DNA of 64,000 nucleotides from Oscheius dolichura (lineage: Eukaryota > Nematoda > Chromadorea > Rhabditida > Rhabditidae), in assembly GCA_932521035.1 (NCBI GenBank), contig OW051494.1:4078001-4142000 (forward strand), read 5' to 3'. Below the pieces are notes generated by a model. It saw nothing but the letters and a program-made list of their open reading frames with translations. It ran no database searches and was not told the origin of the DNA. How positions within the stretch are numbered: position 1 is the stretch's first letter; every line of letters begins with the position of its first letter. Made by a program: the position numbers and the translations under genes. This document shows, piece after piece, positions 1 through 10,787 of this stretch.

Positions 1-2357
1 GAGAGGCTCGTGTCCGAAAGGCAGCTTGCTCGTCCCCACGAAGACCACCTTGTCCCCTAAATGGACTATCCCCTTTTGGAGGATGGCCGACTCACCGTCG
101 AGTAGTCCCTTGGACATGAGGAACACGTAGAGGGTGTTGTTGTCGTAGACGACGAAAGTGTCCCGGTCGATGGTGAAGGCCTCCCACAGGGCAGCCTTAT
201 ACTGGAAGGACCCTGTCCCCTCGAATTAGGCTGGACCCACGTGTACTGTCGACCCGACGGGGGGCAGTTTGTAGAGGGAGTCGTCGAGGGGACTGTAGAC
301 CCAGACGTCGAGTCTCTCGTCGAAGATACACAGCCGGAGGCCGTCGGGGTCGGCACAGATCAGTTTCGGGATGGACGTGTGGCGGAACTCGCTGACCACG
401 GCCCACTCCTCGAGGGAGAAATAGACGACATATTGGGTCTGAAGGGGAAGATGCTCTTTCGGAGGGGGGAGGACACTGACATCCGTGGAGAAGATGAGGA
501 AGTTCGGGGTCATGGTGGAGGAGAGGATCTTGGCCTTTCGGCTGGCCTCGGGGAAGGTGACTGCCGTATCCTCCTCGTCCTCCTGGATCTTGTGGATCCG
601 AACCTTGCCCTCCATGGACACGGCCACGAACTCCTGGTTCAGGTTGATCTGCGTCACGGTGGCCAGGTACTCCTTCTTCCCCACGAGGGGCGCGTCACCT
701 GGTACTGAAAAGTCTTTAAAAATCGGAGATTCGGAGGAGGAGGACACTTACTGGACAGCATGTAGTCATAGAACCAGACGACGTTGTTGGCGGCCACGGC
801 GAGGTGTCTCTGCCCGAGAGCCATCATGGCCGGCTCCGTCTCGGTCTCCACTTGGATCTGCCTCGACTAGAACCCAACTGATGGTGATTACATTACTCTG
901 CGTACCTTCTCCCCCTCGGGAATTATTGTGACCTGCCGCAGGGAGGTAAGGGTGGCGGTGGTGTTCCCGCAGCAGACTCCCATGGATACGGTCTTCGTCA
1001 GGAAGACGACGACGGTCCCTCCCATGGCCGACACCGCCACGAATTGCCCGTCCGGGGAGTCCTTGACACTTTTCAATTCGCCGACATTGTCCAGTTCCAC
1101 CATGAACGGCATGTTCAGCGAGTTATCCAGCTCGCGAACTTTCATCCTAGGCGAATATGAAAATCCTCCCATCCCAAATCTTACGTATTATCTCCGACAG
1201 ATATTAGCTTCCCGAGGATTGAAGACACCGTCAGAGCACCCAGGCTTCCCCTGTACTCATCGAATCCGAACAGTTCCTGGCCAATCTCTGTCATAAATGT
1301 TGACACGGCAATGATTCGATTGGTGAAACCGATCATAACCAGGCCATCGTTATACCTCAATATTTATTCAGATCAGTTTATTAGATTACTCACCACTGGT
1401 AACTGACAATTGTCCCGTATTCCTTTTGAAAGGCCAGATTCATATTATTGTCAAAACTTTCAAGTGGAATATAGAAAAATACCTTTTTATCCAGGACACA
1501 ACTAGCCTGGATGGGTTATATTGAGAGCAAGGCGTGGTCACCTACCACTGGCTCTAAAAGTCCTGTTCCTTTTCGAACTTCGTAAACTTGAAGCTGCTCT
1601 GGATCGTTATTAGCCGGTTGAGTATGCAAGGTGTCCCCATCAATATTTGACACTGAGAAATATTTACATTGAACGGGAAAACCCACCAGTAAGACAGTTG
1701 TCTTCACTTATGCATACTATTCTGTCTTGCTTCGAAATCACTACTTCTGTGATCTTCCTTTGATGTTTTCCTACCAGAGGGATTTTTCTACAAGTGAACA
1801 TTCAACTTTAGAAAAAGAAAACACCTAGATCTCTTGTGATTGTAAATAAATAAATTCCCATTCGATGTGCCCACGGCAAGGTTATCCGAAAACAAACCCC
1901 ACACGGCACATGACCCTATCTCTCTGTAAAATTGTATCGTGTTCATAAAGATGCAAATACCGAGAACCCATGCTGACATCGATAAACTCGGCCGTCTTCG
2001 TGTTGATGTCCCATAAAGCTACCAAACCGCTGTTTTCGGTTAGAACAGCAAGTATGTCGCCTTCCCTGTCCCATGTTATTCCAGTTATTTTACTAAACTA
2101 ATTTTTTTAATCACAACTACATACTCCTACGTCGAAAAGTCGAGTGTATCAAAGACGTCACCTTTCCTATCATATAGATGAACACAAAATGTATCACGAC
2201 CCGGATCAACACCTGTGACTGCTAAGGTAGTTCCGCTCGGTCGCCAGGCGATTAGAGGAGCAAAAGGGACATCATTTTCTTCTGTATGACGGAACAATTG
2301 CTACAATTCCATGTAAGGGTTCTTCAGAAAGACAAAATAAATGCAACTCACCCTCAT
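1..2357 (-). CDS. wdr19: IFT144 / WDR19 homologue, intraflagellar transport protein, N-terminal half (3' end off the left edge)
   Basis: This is a subunit of the IFT-A complex, which carries out retrograde transport in cilia. In nematodes the gene acts in ciliated sensory neurons (C. elegans dyf-2). The reading order on the minus strand follows the WDR19 beta-propeller: APLIAWRPSGTTLAVTG, then ITGITWDREGDILAV, then LFSDNLAVGTSNGNLFIYNH, then MIGFTNRIIAVSTFM-EIGQELF, then VAVSAMGGTVVVFLTKT, then ICADPDGLRLCIFDERLDVWVY and LPFGHEPL at the window edge. The start is taken at the ATG at 2355-2357, with an intron after about two codons. Introns are short. It lies 126 bp downstream of RPS13 on the same strand. 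The first exons read (about 2357-1300) are AT-rich and the later ones (below about 1200) clearly GC-rich, although the homology is continuous. The TPR half and the C-terminal zinc ribbon lie outside the window. The family call is firm; the exact first exon is less so. Confidence 0.88.
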
Positions 2358-2483
2358 TGTTGGCGAGTGAAAACCGTTACCATAGCTACCGAGAAGACAA
2401 CCGACACGTACTGCCCCCAACTCATTTAGACCAAAAATATAGGAATCATTTGCAACAATAACAAATTTATTTGATCAGACAAC
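2358..2483 (-). other. 126-bp gap between RPS13 and IFT144, operon-like spacing
   Basis: The stop codon of RPS13 and the proposed ATG of IFT144 lie 126 bp apart on the same strand. That is within the range expected for genes in one nematode polycistronic unit. A possible acceptor (ending gggggcag on the minus strand) lies upstream of the IFT144 start, but it is a weaker match than those at other genes here. Confidence 0.4.
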
Positions 2484-3196
<713 letters not shown>

Positions 3197-3414
3197 TTTG
3201 AATTTCTGAAAATTCAATAGATTATTGGAAAAGAAAAATGGTTGAAAAGAGTTGACCGCAGAAACAGTAAAACAGTAGAAACAGAACAATTCGTGAACAC
3301 AAAACGAAAGACTTCGACTTTGAGATTTCCGCGGCCTAAAAATGCATTTTTCATACTGTAACGCGGCAGGACCTGCACCCCCGAACCTTTATTGCCGTAG
3401 AAAAAAAAACAACG

Positions 3415-3455
3415 TGAGAGAGAGAGAGGGAGAGAGATAGGGGGAGAAGGGGATC
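3415..3455. repeat. GA-rich low-complexity tract
   Basis: A run of GA dinucleotides grades into G-rich purine sequence. It lies upstream of RPS13 and may be part of its promoter region or simply a microsatellite. Confidence 0.7.
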
Positions 3456-3852
3456 TCGTGAATGGTTTGACTGGTCATAATTTGGAGGGTTGAGGGATAT
3501 TGCTATTATTTTGTAATTGTTGTTTATTTATTGTACAAACTTATCGCAAGTGGCCAAGATCTGTACCGCTTCTTTCTGTTGCCATTTGTACAGTGCGTCA
3601 AGAAAGTATAAGTCCGCCCTTTTTTCGCCAGATTGCGGGCACTCTGTTAACTTCAAAGTTTGATATTGTTATTATCTGAAAGAGCAGCCTCAATTACCCC
3701 TAATAATGGCTCAATAACTCAAAAATACGATGGTTAGGAAGTCTTTTTGGTAAAGCAATTTTATTTTACGCAATTTGTACCGTTTAGGACAATCAACAAA
3801 ATAAACTATGCGTCTCTCAGGCTCTTTCTATGCATCAATACATATCTTATCC

Positions 3853-4167
3853 CCGAACTGAAACTACTGCTATCCGAGAAATTTTAATTTCGAGGCATGC
3901 CTGAACGAACAAGTGCATGATAAAAAGTGGGGAAGTATTGCTAGACAATATTAGATTATTAGAAATTTTTATGAAAAGTTTCTCGATTATACCGAGGACA
4001 TTGAAAAGGTGAACTCCGTTTTTCAAGCTTCTTTTACTCCAATTGCTTCGGCTGGTAGGCGTTTTGACAAAGTAAAATACTCTGGAGCTGGTAGTTCTAC
4101 TCATACAGCTCGTCTTGAGAATGTTACAAAACAAGTTGGTTTATGTTCTACTTTACCACATACATAA
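3853..4167 (+). pseudogene. Coding-like fragment of unknown family with an internal stop
   Basis: One plus-strand frame reads continuously from about 3853 to a stop at 4165-4167, interrupted by a single TAG at 3952-3954. Before the stop it reads ACLNEQVHDKKWGSIARQ. After it, it reads RNFYEKFLDYTEDIEKVN and then SFTPIASAGRRFDKVKYSG. The residue mix looks protein-like, but I recognise no family. It could be a decayed gene or transposase remnant, two small exons with an acceptor at the TAG, or chance. No start codon or promoter can be assigned. Confidence 0.25.
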
Positions 4168-4658
4168 TTTATCTTAGTTCGAATCATGTGATTTATATCA
4201 GTCATCTTTGGCCGAAAAGAAAATCTATAAGAAAATAGATGATGGATGCCGTGGAACGGATGGGGGCAACGAAAGAGGTAGATGCGGCGGAAGGACGAAT
4301 TTTTAATGGAGAGAATGGTGGCTTTGGAAAAAATTCGAGTATAGGTACCGATCACGCATTATGGTAAAACCAAACATTGTACATTGTTATTGTGCATAAT
4401 AAAAATTTGTTTTCTTTATTTGTCACTTTTTAAAATGCAAATTGTGGTTAAAAACTATCGAAGTCTCTTATATTTATACTTGTTGAAGTTTTTTCCCGTA
4501 GGCAACCCTCGCTCCAAAGCGTATTTCGCCATCCTTTAAACTGGTCGCGTAAATTTTGCTCTAGACTAGCCGGGCACTTTTCCTATTGCGCAACATTGTG
4601 ATCACCACCTGGTCGCCTATAAATACCCGTAAATTTCCAGGAAGACGTCGATTGACTT

Positions 4659-4855
4659 TTAAAGGAACACCGGCACAGCTTTTACCGCACTTCGCTGAGC
4701 GCAGTAGCTTGGGGAGCGTTTGCTTTTCATTGGCCAAAAAATTCCCTTCAAGTTATTTTGATCAATATCGCGACATACACTTTTTGTGATTTTTACTGCT
4801 TTTACTAATTGCCCGCGCGCATCTAATTTTTCAAGCTGTGCCAGTGTTCCTTTAA
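4659..4855. mobile_element. 197-bp inverted-repeat element (MITE-like) with TTAA ends
   Basis: The left end (4659-4681) starts TTAAAGGAACAC and continues GGCACAGCTT after one variable base. The right end (4833-4855) is its reverse complement with one mismatch in 23 bases. Each end carries a TTAA, as expected when TTAA is the target duplication. There is no coding capacity between the ends. From memory, T2/Kolobok-type MITEs share a TTAAAGG start and TTAA duplications, so this is a plausible relative; that link is inference. It ends 100 bp before the NFX1 start codon. Confidence 0.6.
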
Positions 4856-4955
4856 CACTTTTTATCACAATGATCATCGCTTGCCTGTATTTGTACTATC
4901 TTTGTTGACATACCAATACGTAATAATTCAGTTTTTTAGATAGGATAAAAGAAAG

Positions 4956-7900
4956 ATGGCCGAAACGGCTGGAACTTCTTCATTGAACGAACAAATTCCT
5001 CCAGAGGCACGAGAAGAACAAGGTCGCAGGCGAAACTATAATCGTAGAGAAACAAGAAACGTCAGGGGGCCAAGAGTTGAGCAGGTAAATCTTTAAGAAA
5101 AACATAACTAGTGTAGTTGTAGACAACATACCCGGAAGATGCTTCTGCCGTGCCTAATACGGAACGGAGAGGTGGAAAATTCCCGAAGAGGTAGGATAAA
5201 TTGCTGTTTTATATGGGATTCTGTTTTAGTAGAAACAACCATAGACGTTCCCATATAGAACATCAAGGACCGCAAACTGTAAATGGAAACAGTCATTTCC
5301 CAACAGAGGTGAATTTATTCACAAGTTTTATTCTTTTTTCTGGAATAGAACCCAACGCGGTCTAACAATATGGACGAAACAAATACAGGAAGTGACCGTA
5401 ATACAAATGCTCCGCGGGAAGATAGGCCTCCTTTTTACAAAGAATATCGAGGCTCAAATCGTAAAGGCCAACGAGGTTATCATCAACCAAATGCTCAGCA
5501 ACAAATACCTAGAAGTGCCCCAATAGCACATAGTAAGCTGTTTGTCTCTTTTATTTGTACATTTATAGCTTTTAATCCTAACGCTCCTCCTTATTATCCA
5601 CAATCTAACGTCAGACTTGTAAATATTGTTGATCTGACTCCGAATTCCACCAACATCACTAGTCGAGCCGAGAATACCACAGCGGTACAGGGTAATATTG
5701 CCAACATTACCCGCAGGTTTGCTTTTCCTTTTACCTTTTCTTGAAAAGATGTTTAGATACCGTACCAATGGTAAAAATGTGAGATCATCAAAACAACAAA
5801 AAGCTGTTCTACCTATTAAACATAAACAACCAAAAAGAGAAGAAAACGTTAATGCTCCTTTGCGGGAAAGATTAAAGAATCGCCTAGAAGACAATGATTA
5901 TGAGTGTATGATATGTTGCCAGATCATTACTGCAAAGCAGGTAGAGAGGACTTTCTCTTTTTAAAATTATATTTTAAGGGCATTTGGAGTTGTAAAAAGT
6001 GTTATAATATGTTTCACATTTCCGGTGGCTGCATTATCAATTGGGCACGCAAGAGTAGACAAGATGATTCAAACGACCAGTAAGATTTCTTAAGTGCAAA
6101 TAAATATATGTATTTAGATGGAGATGCCCCACATGCCAAACAAAATATACTCCAATTCCTTATAATTATTATTGTTTTTGTGGGAAAGATAGAAATCCAA
6201 CAGTGCAAATGTTAGATTCTTTTCTAAATAATGCTTTTTTTTCTTTTTAGCGGGGAAACTCCGCATTCTTGTGGGCAAGTTTGTGGAGGAGAACGTGGTC
6301 CAGGGTGTCCTCATCCTTGTTCAGAGCCATGTCATCCGGGTCCTTGTGCCGAGTGCCCAGTAATGGTAACCCAGCGATGTAATTGTGGTAAAATTGAAAA
6401 AACTACTCGATGTGGTGCTGGACTGCATGTTTCAGTACGTTGTTGTTTTCCATGTGTTAAAATTAGGTCTCGTTTATAGTGTGAACAAGTATGCGATCGC
6501 CTGCTGTCCTGCAAAAATCATCGCTGTTCGAAAATTTGCCATAGTGGTGATTGTTCGCCATGTGAGATACGAATTCAACAAAGCGAGAACACCTGCCCTT
6601 GTTATTATTTTATTTATAATTCAGAATGCTACTGTCAGGTAGACGAAAAAGAGGTGCCATGTCACACCGGTGATATTTACAAATATTCATGTGGTAGGCC
6701 TTGTACAGGGAAGTATAGCTGTGGTATACATGATTGCAATAGCAGGTAAATTAGTTTCGTTTTGATGTATCGTTTTTAGATGCCATTCAAAGGAAAATGA
6801 TTGCGGTCCGTGCGTTTTAGCCCCTGAACGAATAAGCCGATGTCCTTGTGGCAAATATGCACTTAGAGAATTAGGTGTGGACGGCGAAAGGACGAAATGC
6901 AGCGATCCCATTAAAACTTGCGAATCCGTTTGCAATAAAATTTTACGTTGCGGAAGTTCTGGCAAGTTTTTTAAACTCCTTACATTTACAGTTATTTTAA
7001 GAAAAACCTCATAGGTGTCGCCAACAATGCCATGTAGGCCCTTGCTCACCTTGTAACCTTAACTCGTCGGTCATATGTAGATGCAAACAAGTTAAACGGA
7101 CGGTACCTTGTACGGAGTATTGTGAAATTATTGGTAGCGTTTTAATGTTTGATTTTAATATTTAACCACATTTAGACAAAGGGGAACTGCTCTGTGAGAG
7201 GCGATGCAGGAAAAAGAAAAATTGTGGTATTCATAAATGTACCGAAGTGTGTTGCGTCCAGGAAGTGCATATTTGTACGGTTGTGAGTTTTTCATGTTTT
7301 TATTTCCTATATATTTTTATGCAAATCAACCTAATATTTAGATTTGCAACAAACGTTTGTCTTGCGGTCTGCACAACTGTGAATACCTTTGCCACCCAGG
7401 AGAATGTGTGAGGTGCTTGCGTGCTAGTACGTGCTTTGACATTTGTTGTAACATATTCTGCAGACTTTGAAGAACAGTTCTGTCATTGCGGGCGTACAAT
7501 GCGACCGCCTCCTATTCCTTGTGGTGCTCCTCTGCCGGAATGTGATGAATCATGCGCTAGACCTCATCCCTGCAATCATCCTGTGAATCATAAATGTCAC
7601 GCTCTTACGATATGCCCACCGTGCACCTATCTTGTAGAAAGAGAATGTTATGGAAAACACGAAGTATCTCTTTTTTGAGTAAATACCAACAACTCTTCAG
7701 ATACGTAGGAATATTCCCTGTCATATAGAAGGAGTCTCTTGTGGTCGTGAATGCGGTAAACCAATGCTGTGTGGCGTCCACACTTGTAATAGACGATGTC
7801 ACTTTGGAGATTGCTTGAAACCCGGAGAGACGTGTTCCCAACCGTGCTCTACTATCCGAAAAGGCTGTGAACATCCCTGTAACATAAAATGCCATGGATT

Positions 7901-9185
7901 ATCTGAATGCCCCAATTCACAATGCGAATATCCAGTAACGGCTTTGTGTGAATGTGGAAGACGCAAAGAAGTTATGCGATGCCATGAAGTATTGGTTTAC
8001 CATACGCCAATACTTAGAATTTATAGGTCGAAAAGATCAAACAACGCTTGAGGGCCATAGCTGTGGAAGACGAAGCAGAATTAGAAGAGACGGCAAAAGT
8101 CACTTTAAAACGGACAAAAAGTACGGAAAATCTTGCAACGTAAGCGAACAGTTAAAATTCGTAACATGTTTTCTAGTTTGTCATGCACGGATGATTGTAA
8201 AAAGGTTGCTAGAAACAAAAAGTTAGCGGACGCTTTATCAATTGTTACAAATGACGAGGGAGATACTGACTCACCAATGATTACTTTCAGTGAAACTATG
8301 AAGGTTTTTTGTTGGTCTAATTCTAATTGCCAGTTCAGAACGACTTGAAAAGTTATCCACAATTGGTTTTGGATTTGGAAAAAATATTTTCAAAAATGAT
8401 TGAAGCTCTAGCTGATCCAACATTGCAAAGTAACGTGTTGTCCTACAATTTTGCCCCGATGCCCATGGAAAAGAGACGACTAATTCACGAATATGCCTCT
8501 TATTTTCAACTAGAGTCGCTTAGTGTGGACGAAGCGCCGAAGCGAAGTGTGATTGTAACTGGTCGCAGGTAAACAAGTGTCTTTATGTATAAATTTCACA
8601 ATTACAGAGGGGTAGCTAGACCGCCTCTTATTCTGCTCAGTGATTTGCAGAAATATCCATCCGTTTTAAAGTACATAGGATCTACAACAATAAAGCAAAA
8701 TGTTAATGATGAGATAAAAAAAGCGGCAGCAGCTGCAGAAGAGGAAGAAAGTGGAATGAAACAAATGAGAGCTCAAAGAATCGTATTAAAGTTTATAAAT
8801 ATTAAAAAAAAAAAGAATTTTTAGGTGTATAAAAGGATGCCTCCAAAAGTATTTGCTCCTGGACCTATAAAACAAGCTAATGCTTTCTCTATACTTGGCA
8901 GTGACGACGAAGCCGATGAGCAAACCGTTTCTACGGCACCACCTGTTTTAAAAGTCAGTTCTCTTGTAAGAAATTATTTTAAAAAAAATGTAGAATCATC
9001 CAAAAATTGAGCGCGATGTTGACTGGTGGAGTGATAATGATGAAGATGATAAAAACGTAGGAGAAGAATTCAATGATAAAAGTAATGAGATGCCGTTGGA
9101 AGCTTCTGGCGAAGGAAGGAATGTAGAAAACATGCATGCATTGGAAGACAGACTAGAAGAGCTTACCACTTCCGATGATTTGTAG
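4956..9185 (+). CDS. nfx1: NFX1 / shuttle craft homologue, NFX1-type zinc-finger protein with PAM2-like motif and R3H domain
   Basis: This is a nuclear/cytoplasmic regulator of the NFX1 family. The N-terminus ([20 protein letters not shown]) is basic and spliced from several small exons. It is followed by a PAM2-like motif, [11 protein letters not shown], which in NFX1 proteins binds poly(A)-binding protein. A RING-type half ([11 protein letters not shown], then [11 protein letters not shown] and [10 protein letters not shown]) precedes a long array of NFX1 Cys/His repeats from about 6240 to 8000, for example [19 protein letters not shown] and [18 protein letters not shown]. An R3H domain follows ([19 protein letters not shown], then [10 protein letters not shown]). 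The acidic C-terminus contains [11 protein letters not shown]. The stop is at 9183-9185. At least 15 short introns are present. An acceptor (ttttttag, ending 4939) lies 16 bases before the ATG. It is the first of three same-strand genes 165-189 bp apart. Confidence 0.93.
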
Positions 9186-9374
9186 AGATCTATTGTAATT
9201 ATATTGATTTCTGAACAGTTCATGTGCACCATATTTCCGGGTGATTCAATACTTTTAAACAGGTTATTTAATGAACATTTCGCCGTATCCGAGACATATT
9301 TTGTTCCATTTGTTATTTACTCATTTTCTATTTTTATAACTACCAATTTATCTTTGCAAATAAAAAGCGTCCAG
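9186..9374 (+). promoter_or_regulatory. Intercistronic gap NFX1-MAK16 ending in a splice acceptor that abuts the ATG
   Basis: This 189-bp spacer ends in gcgtccag, immediately followed by the MAK16 ATG at 9375. An upstream exon-like stretch (ATG at 9222, donor at about 9262) is also possible. The simplest reading is an SL trans-splice acceptor inside a polycistronic unit. Confidence 0.5.
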
Positions 9375-10622
9375 ATGCAATGCGATGATGTTACATGGAA
9401 TATACTCAACAAAGGCCAATGTTCCTTCAAAGCATGGTGAGATTGGTGCCTAACATAGCGATATAATATTCTTAGGACAAAACCAAAGATGTTTTGCCGT
9501 AATGAGTACAATTTGACGGGCCTTTGCAATAGAGCGTCTTGCCCATTGTCTAATTCGCAATATGCTACAGTGCGAGAAGAAAACGGTATGCTTTTCACAT
9601 ATAAACTATCGCTTATTCAGGAGTGTGTTACCTGTATATGAAGGTAGTTGAGCGTAGTCATTACCCCAGAAGATTATGGGAAAAGGTTAAGCTGTCACGG
9701 GATATGTCAAAGGTTAGATTTTCTTCTTGTAATCATTTTATGTTTTCTGTTTCGATTTTTTAAAATTTAATCTGTTCAGGCTATAGAACAGATAGAAGAA
9801 AACCTTCTACATTGGAGCGGATATGTTCGTCAAAAATGTAAAGCTCGCTTGATTCGCATCCATCAGTATCTTATTCGCATGAGAAAAATGGCTTTGAAGG
9901 GAACGTTAGTTTTTTTAAATATCAGAAATTATGTATTATGTTCAGACAAAAGAAAATAATTCCGATAGCTCGTAAAGTTGAAAGGCGAGAAGTTCGACGA
10001 GAAGAAAAGGCACTTATAGCTGCAAAATTGGAGACTGCTATTGAAAAAGAGTTGCTCGAACGTTTAAAGTAACTGATTTCTTTCTGATTCGAATAATTAC
10101 TGTTTATTAGGCAAGGAACATATGGAGATATGTACAACTTCAACAAGGCAGCGTTCGAAAAACTTATTGATGAAAGTGAAAAAGATCAAGAAATTGAGAT
10201 AGAAGAAGAGCTTGATGAAGATGAGGTTTGTGTTACTCTTATCTAAGAATCATTGATCTATTAGCAATTGTTTATTTTTCTTCTTTTATAGTAGAAGTTT
10301 TTAGGGTCATCGGGAATACGTCGCCGATTTTGATTCTTCTGATGAGGAGGATATTGAAAACACAGGGCACTTTTCACCTCCTGACACAGACAGTGAAGAG
10401 GACGACTGGGAGCAACCTCAAGAAAGTGACGACGATGAGGATGGTGATTTTGACGAGGAAGATAGTGATCAAGTAGCGGATGAGGACATGCCTCCTCCTT
10501 CGAAAAAAGCCAAAAAATCAAAGTCATCTTCTAAAGTTTCGAAGAAGCCAAAGGTGAAACGCGCCCATGTGGAGATCGAATACGAACAAGAACAAGCGCC
10601 CTCTCAAAAACTTCGTAACTGA
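9375..10622 (+). CDS. mak16: MAK16 homologue, 60S ribosome biogenesis factor
   Basis: This nucleolar protein is needed for large-subunit pre-rRNA processing. The start [20 protein letters not shown] matches the family N-terminus. It is followed across introns by [20 protein letters not shown], the conserved cysteine cluster, and [19 protein letters not shown]. Then come [40 protein letters not shown] and [10 protein letters not shown]. The tail is very acidic and then basic, ending [12 protein letters not shown], again typical. Introns are about 40-110 nt. The stop is at 10620-10622. The protein appears complete. ZNF622, also a 60S maturation factor, follows after 165 bp. Confidence 0.96.
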
Positions 10623-10787
10623 TCCTTCTTGATTAACTTCTTGTTATTCTGTTGTTATACCGCTGGTTGTTAAATGGCATTGTTAAATGTGTGGTTAAAG
10701 TTATTTCTTATTCTATGGTTCACTAAACATTGGCTATTCTCCAGTATTACTTTTTATGCCCATATTTTATTTTTAATACATAAATAG
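10623..10787 (+). promoter_or_regulatory. Intercistronic gap MAK16-ZNF622 ending in an acceptor directly before the ATG
   Basis: This 165-bp T-rich spacer ends in aaatag, with the ATG of ZNF622 directly following at 10788. No room is left for a 5' UTR unless it is supplied by trans-splicing or an upstream exon. Confidence 0.5.

Larger units (their letters stand above)
3197..4955. other. Mostly gene-free, AT-rich interval upstream of RPS13 and NFX1
   Basis: This divergent interval separates RPS13 (minus) from NFX1 (plus) and should contain both promoters. It holds a purine-rich GA-repeat tract near 3415-3455, a coding-like fragment at about 3853-4167 and an inverted-repeat element at 4659-4855. 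I see no RNA gene or convincing open gene elsewhere in it. Confidence 0.6.

Noticed and set aside
3588..3625. Possible Tc1/mariner terminal repeat starting TACAGTGCGTCAAGAAAG
   Set aside because: It looks like a TA-flanked transposon end, but I found no matching inverted end in the window, so a single end is not enough.
4165..4200. tRNA-like T-loop sequence GTTCGAATC
   Set aside because: The upstream sequence cannot form an acceptor, D and anticodon arms; only the B-box-like string matches.
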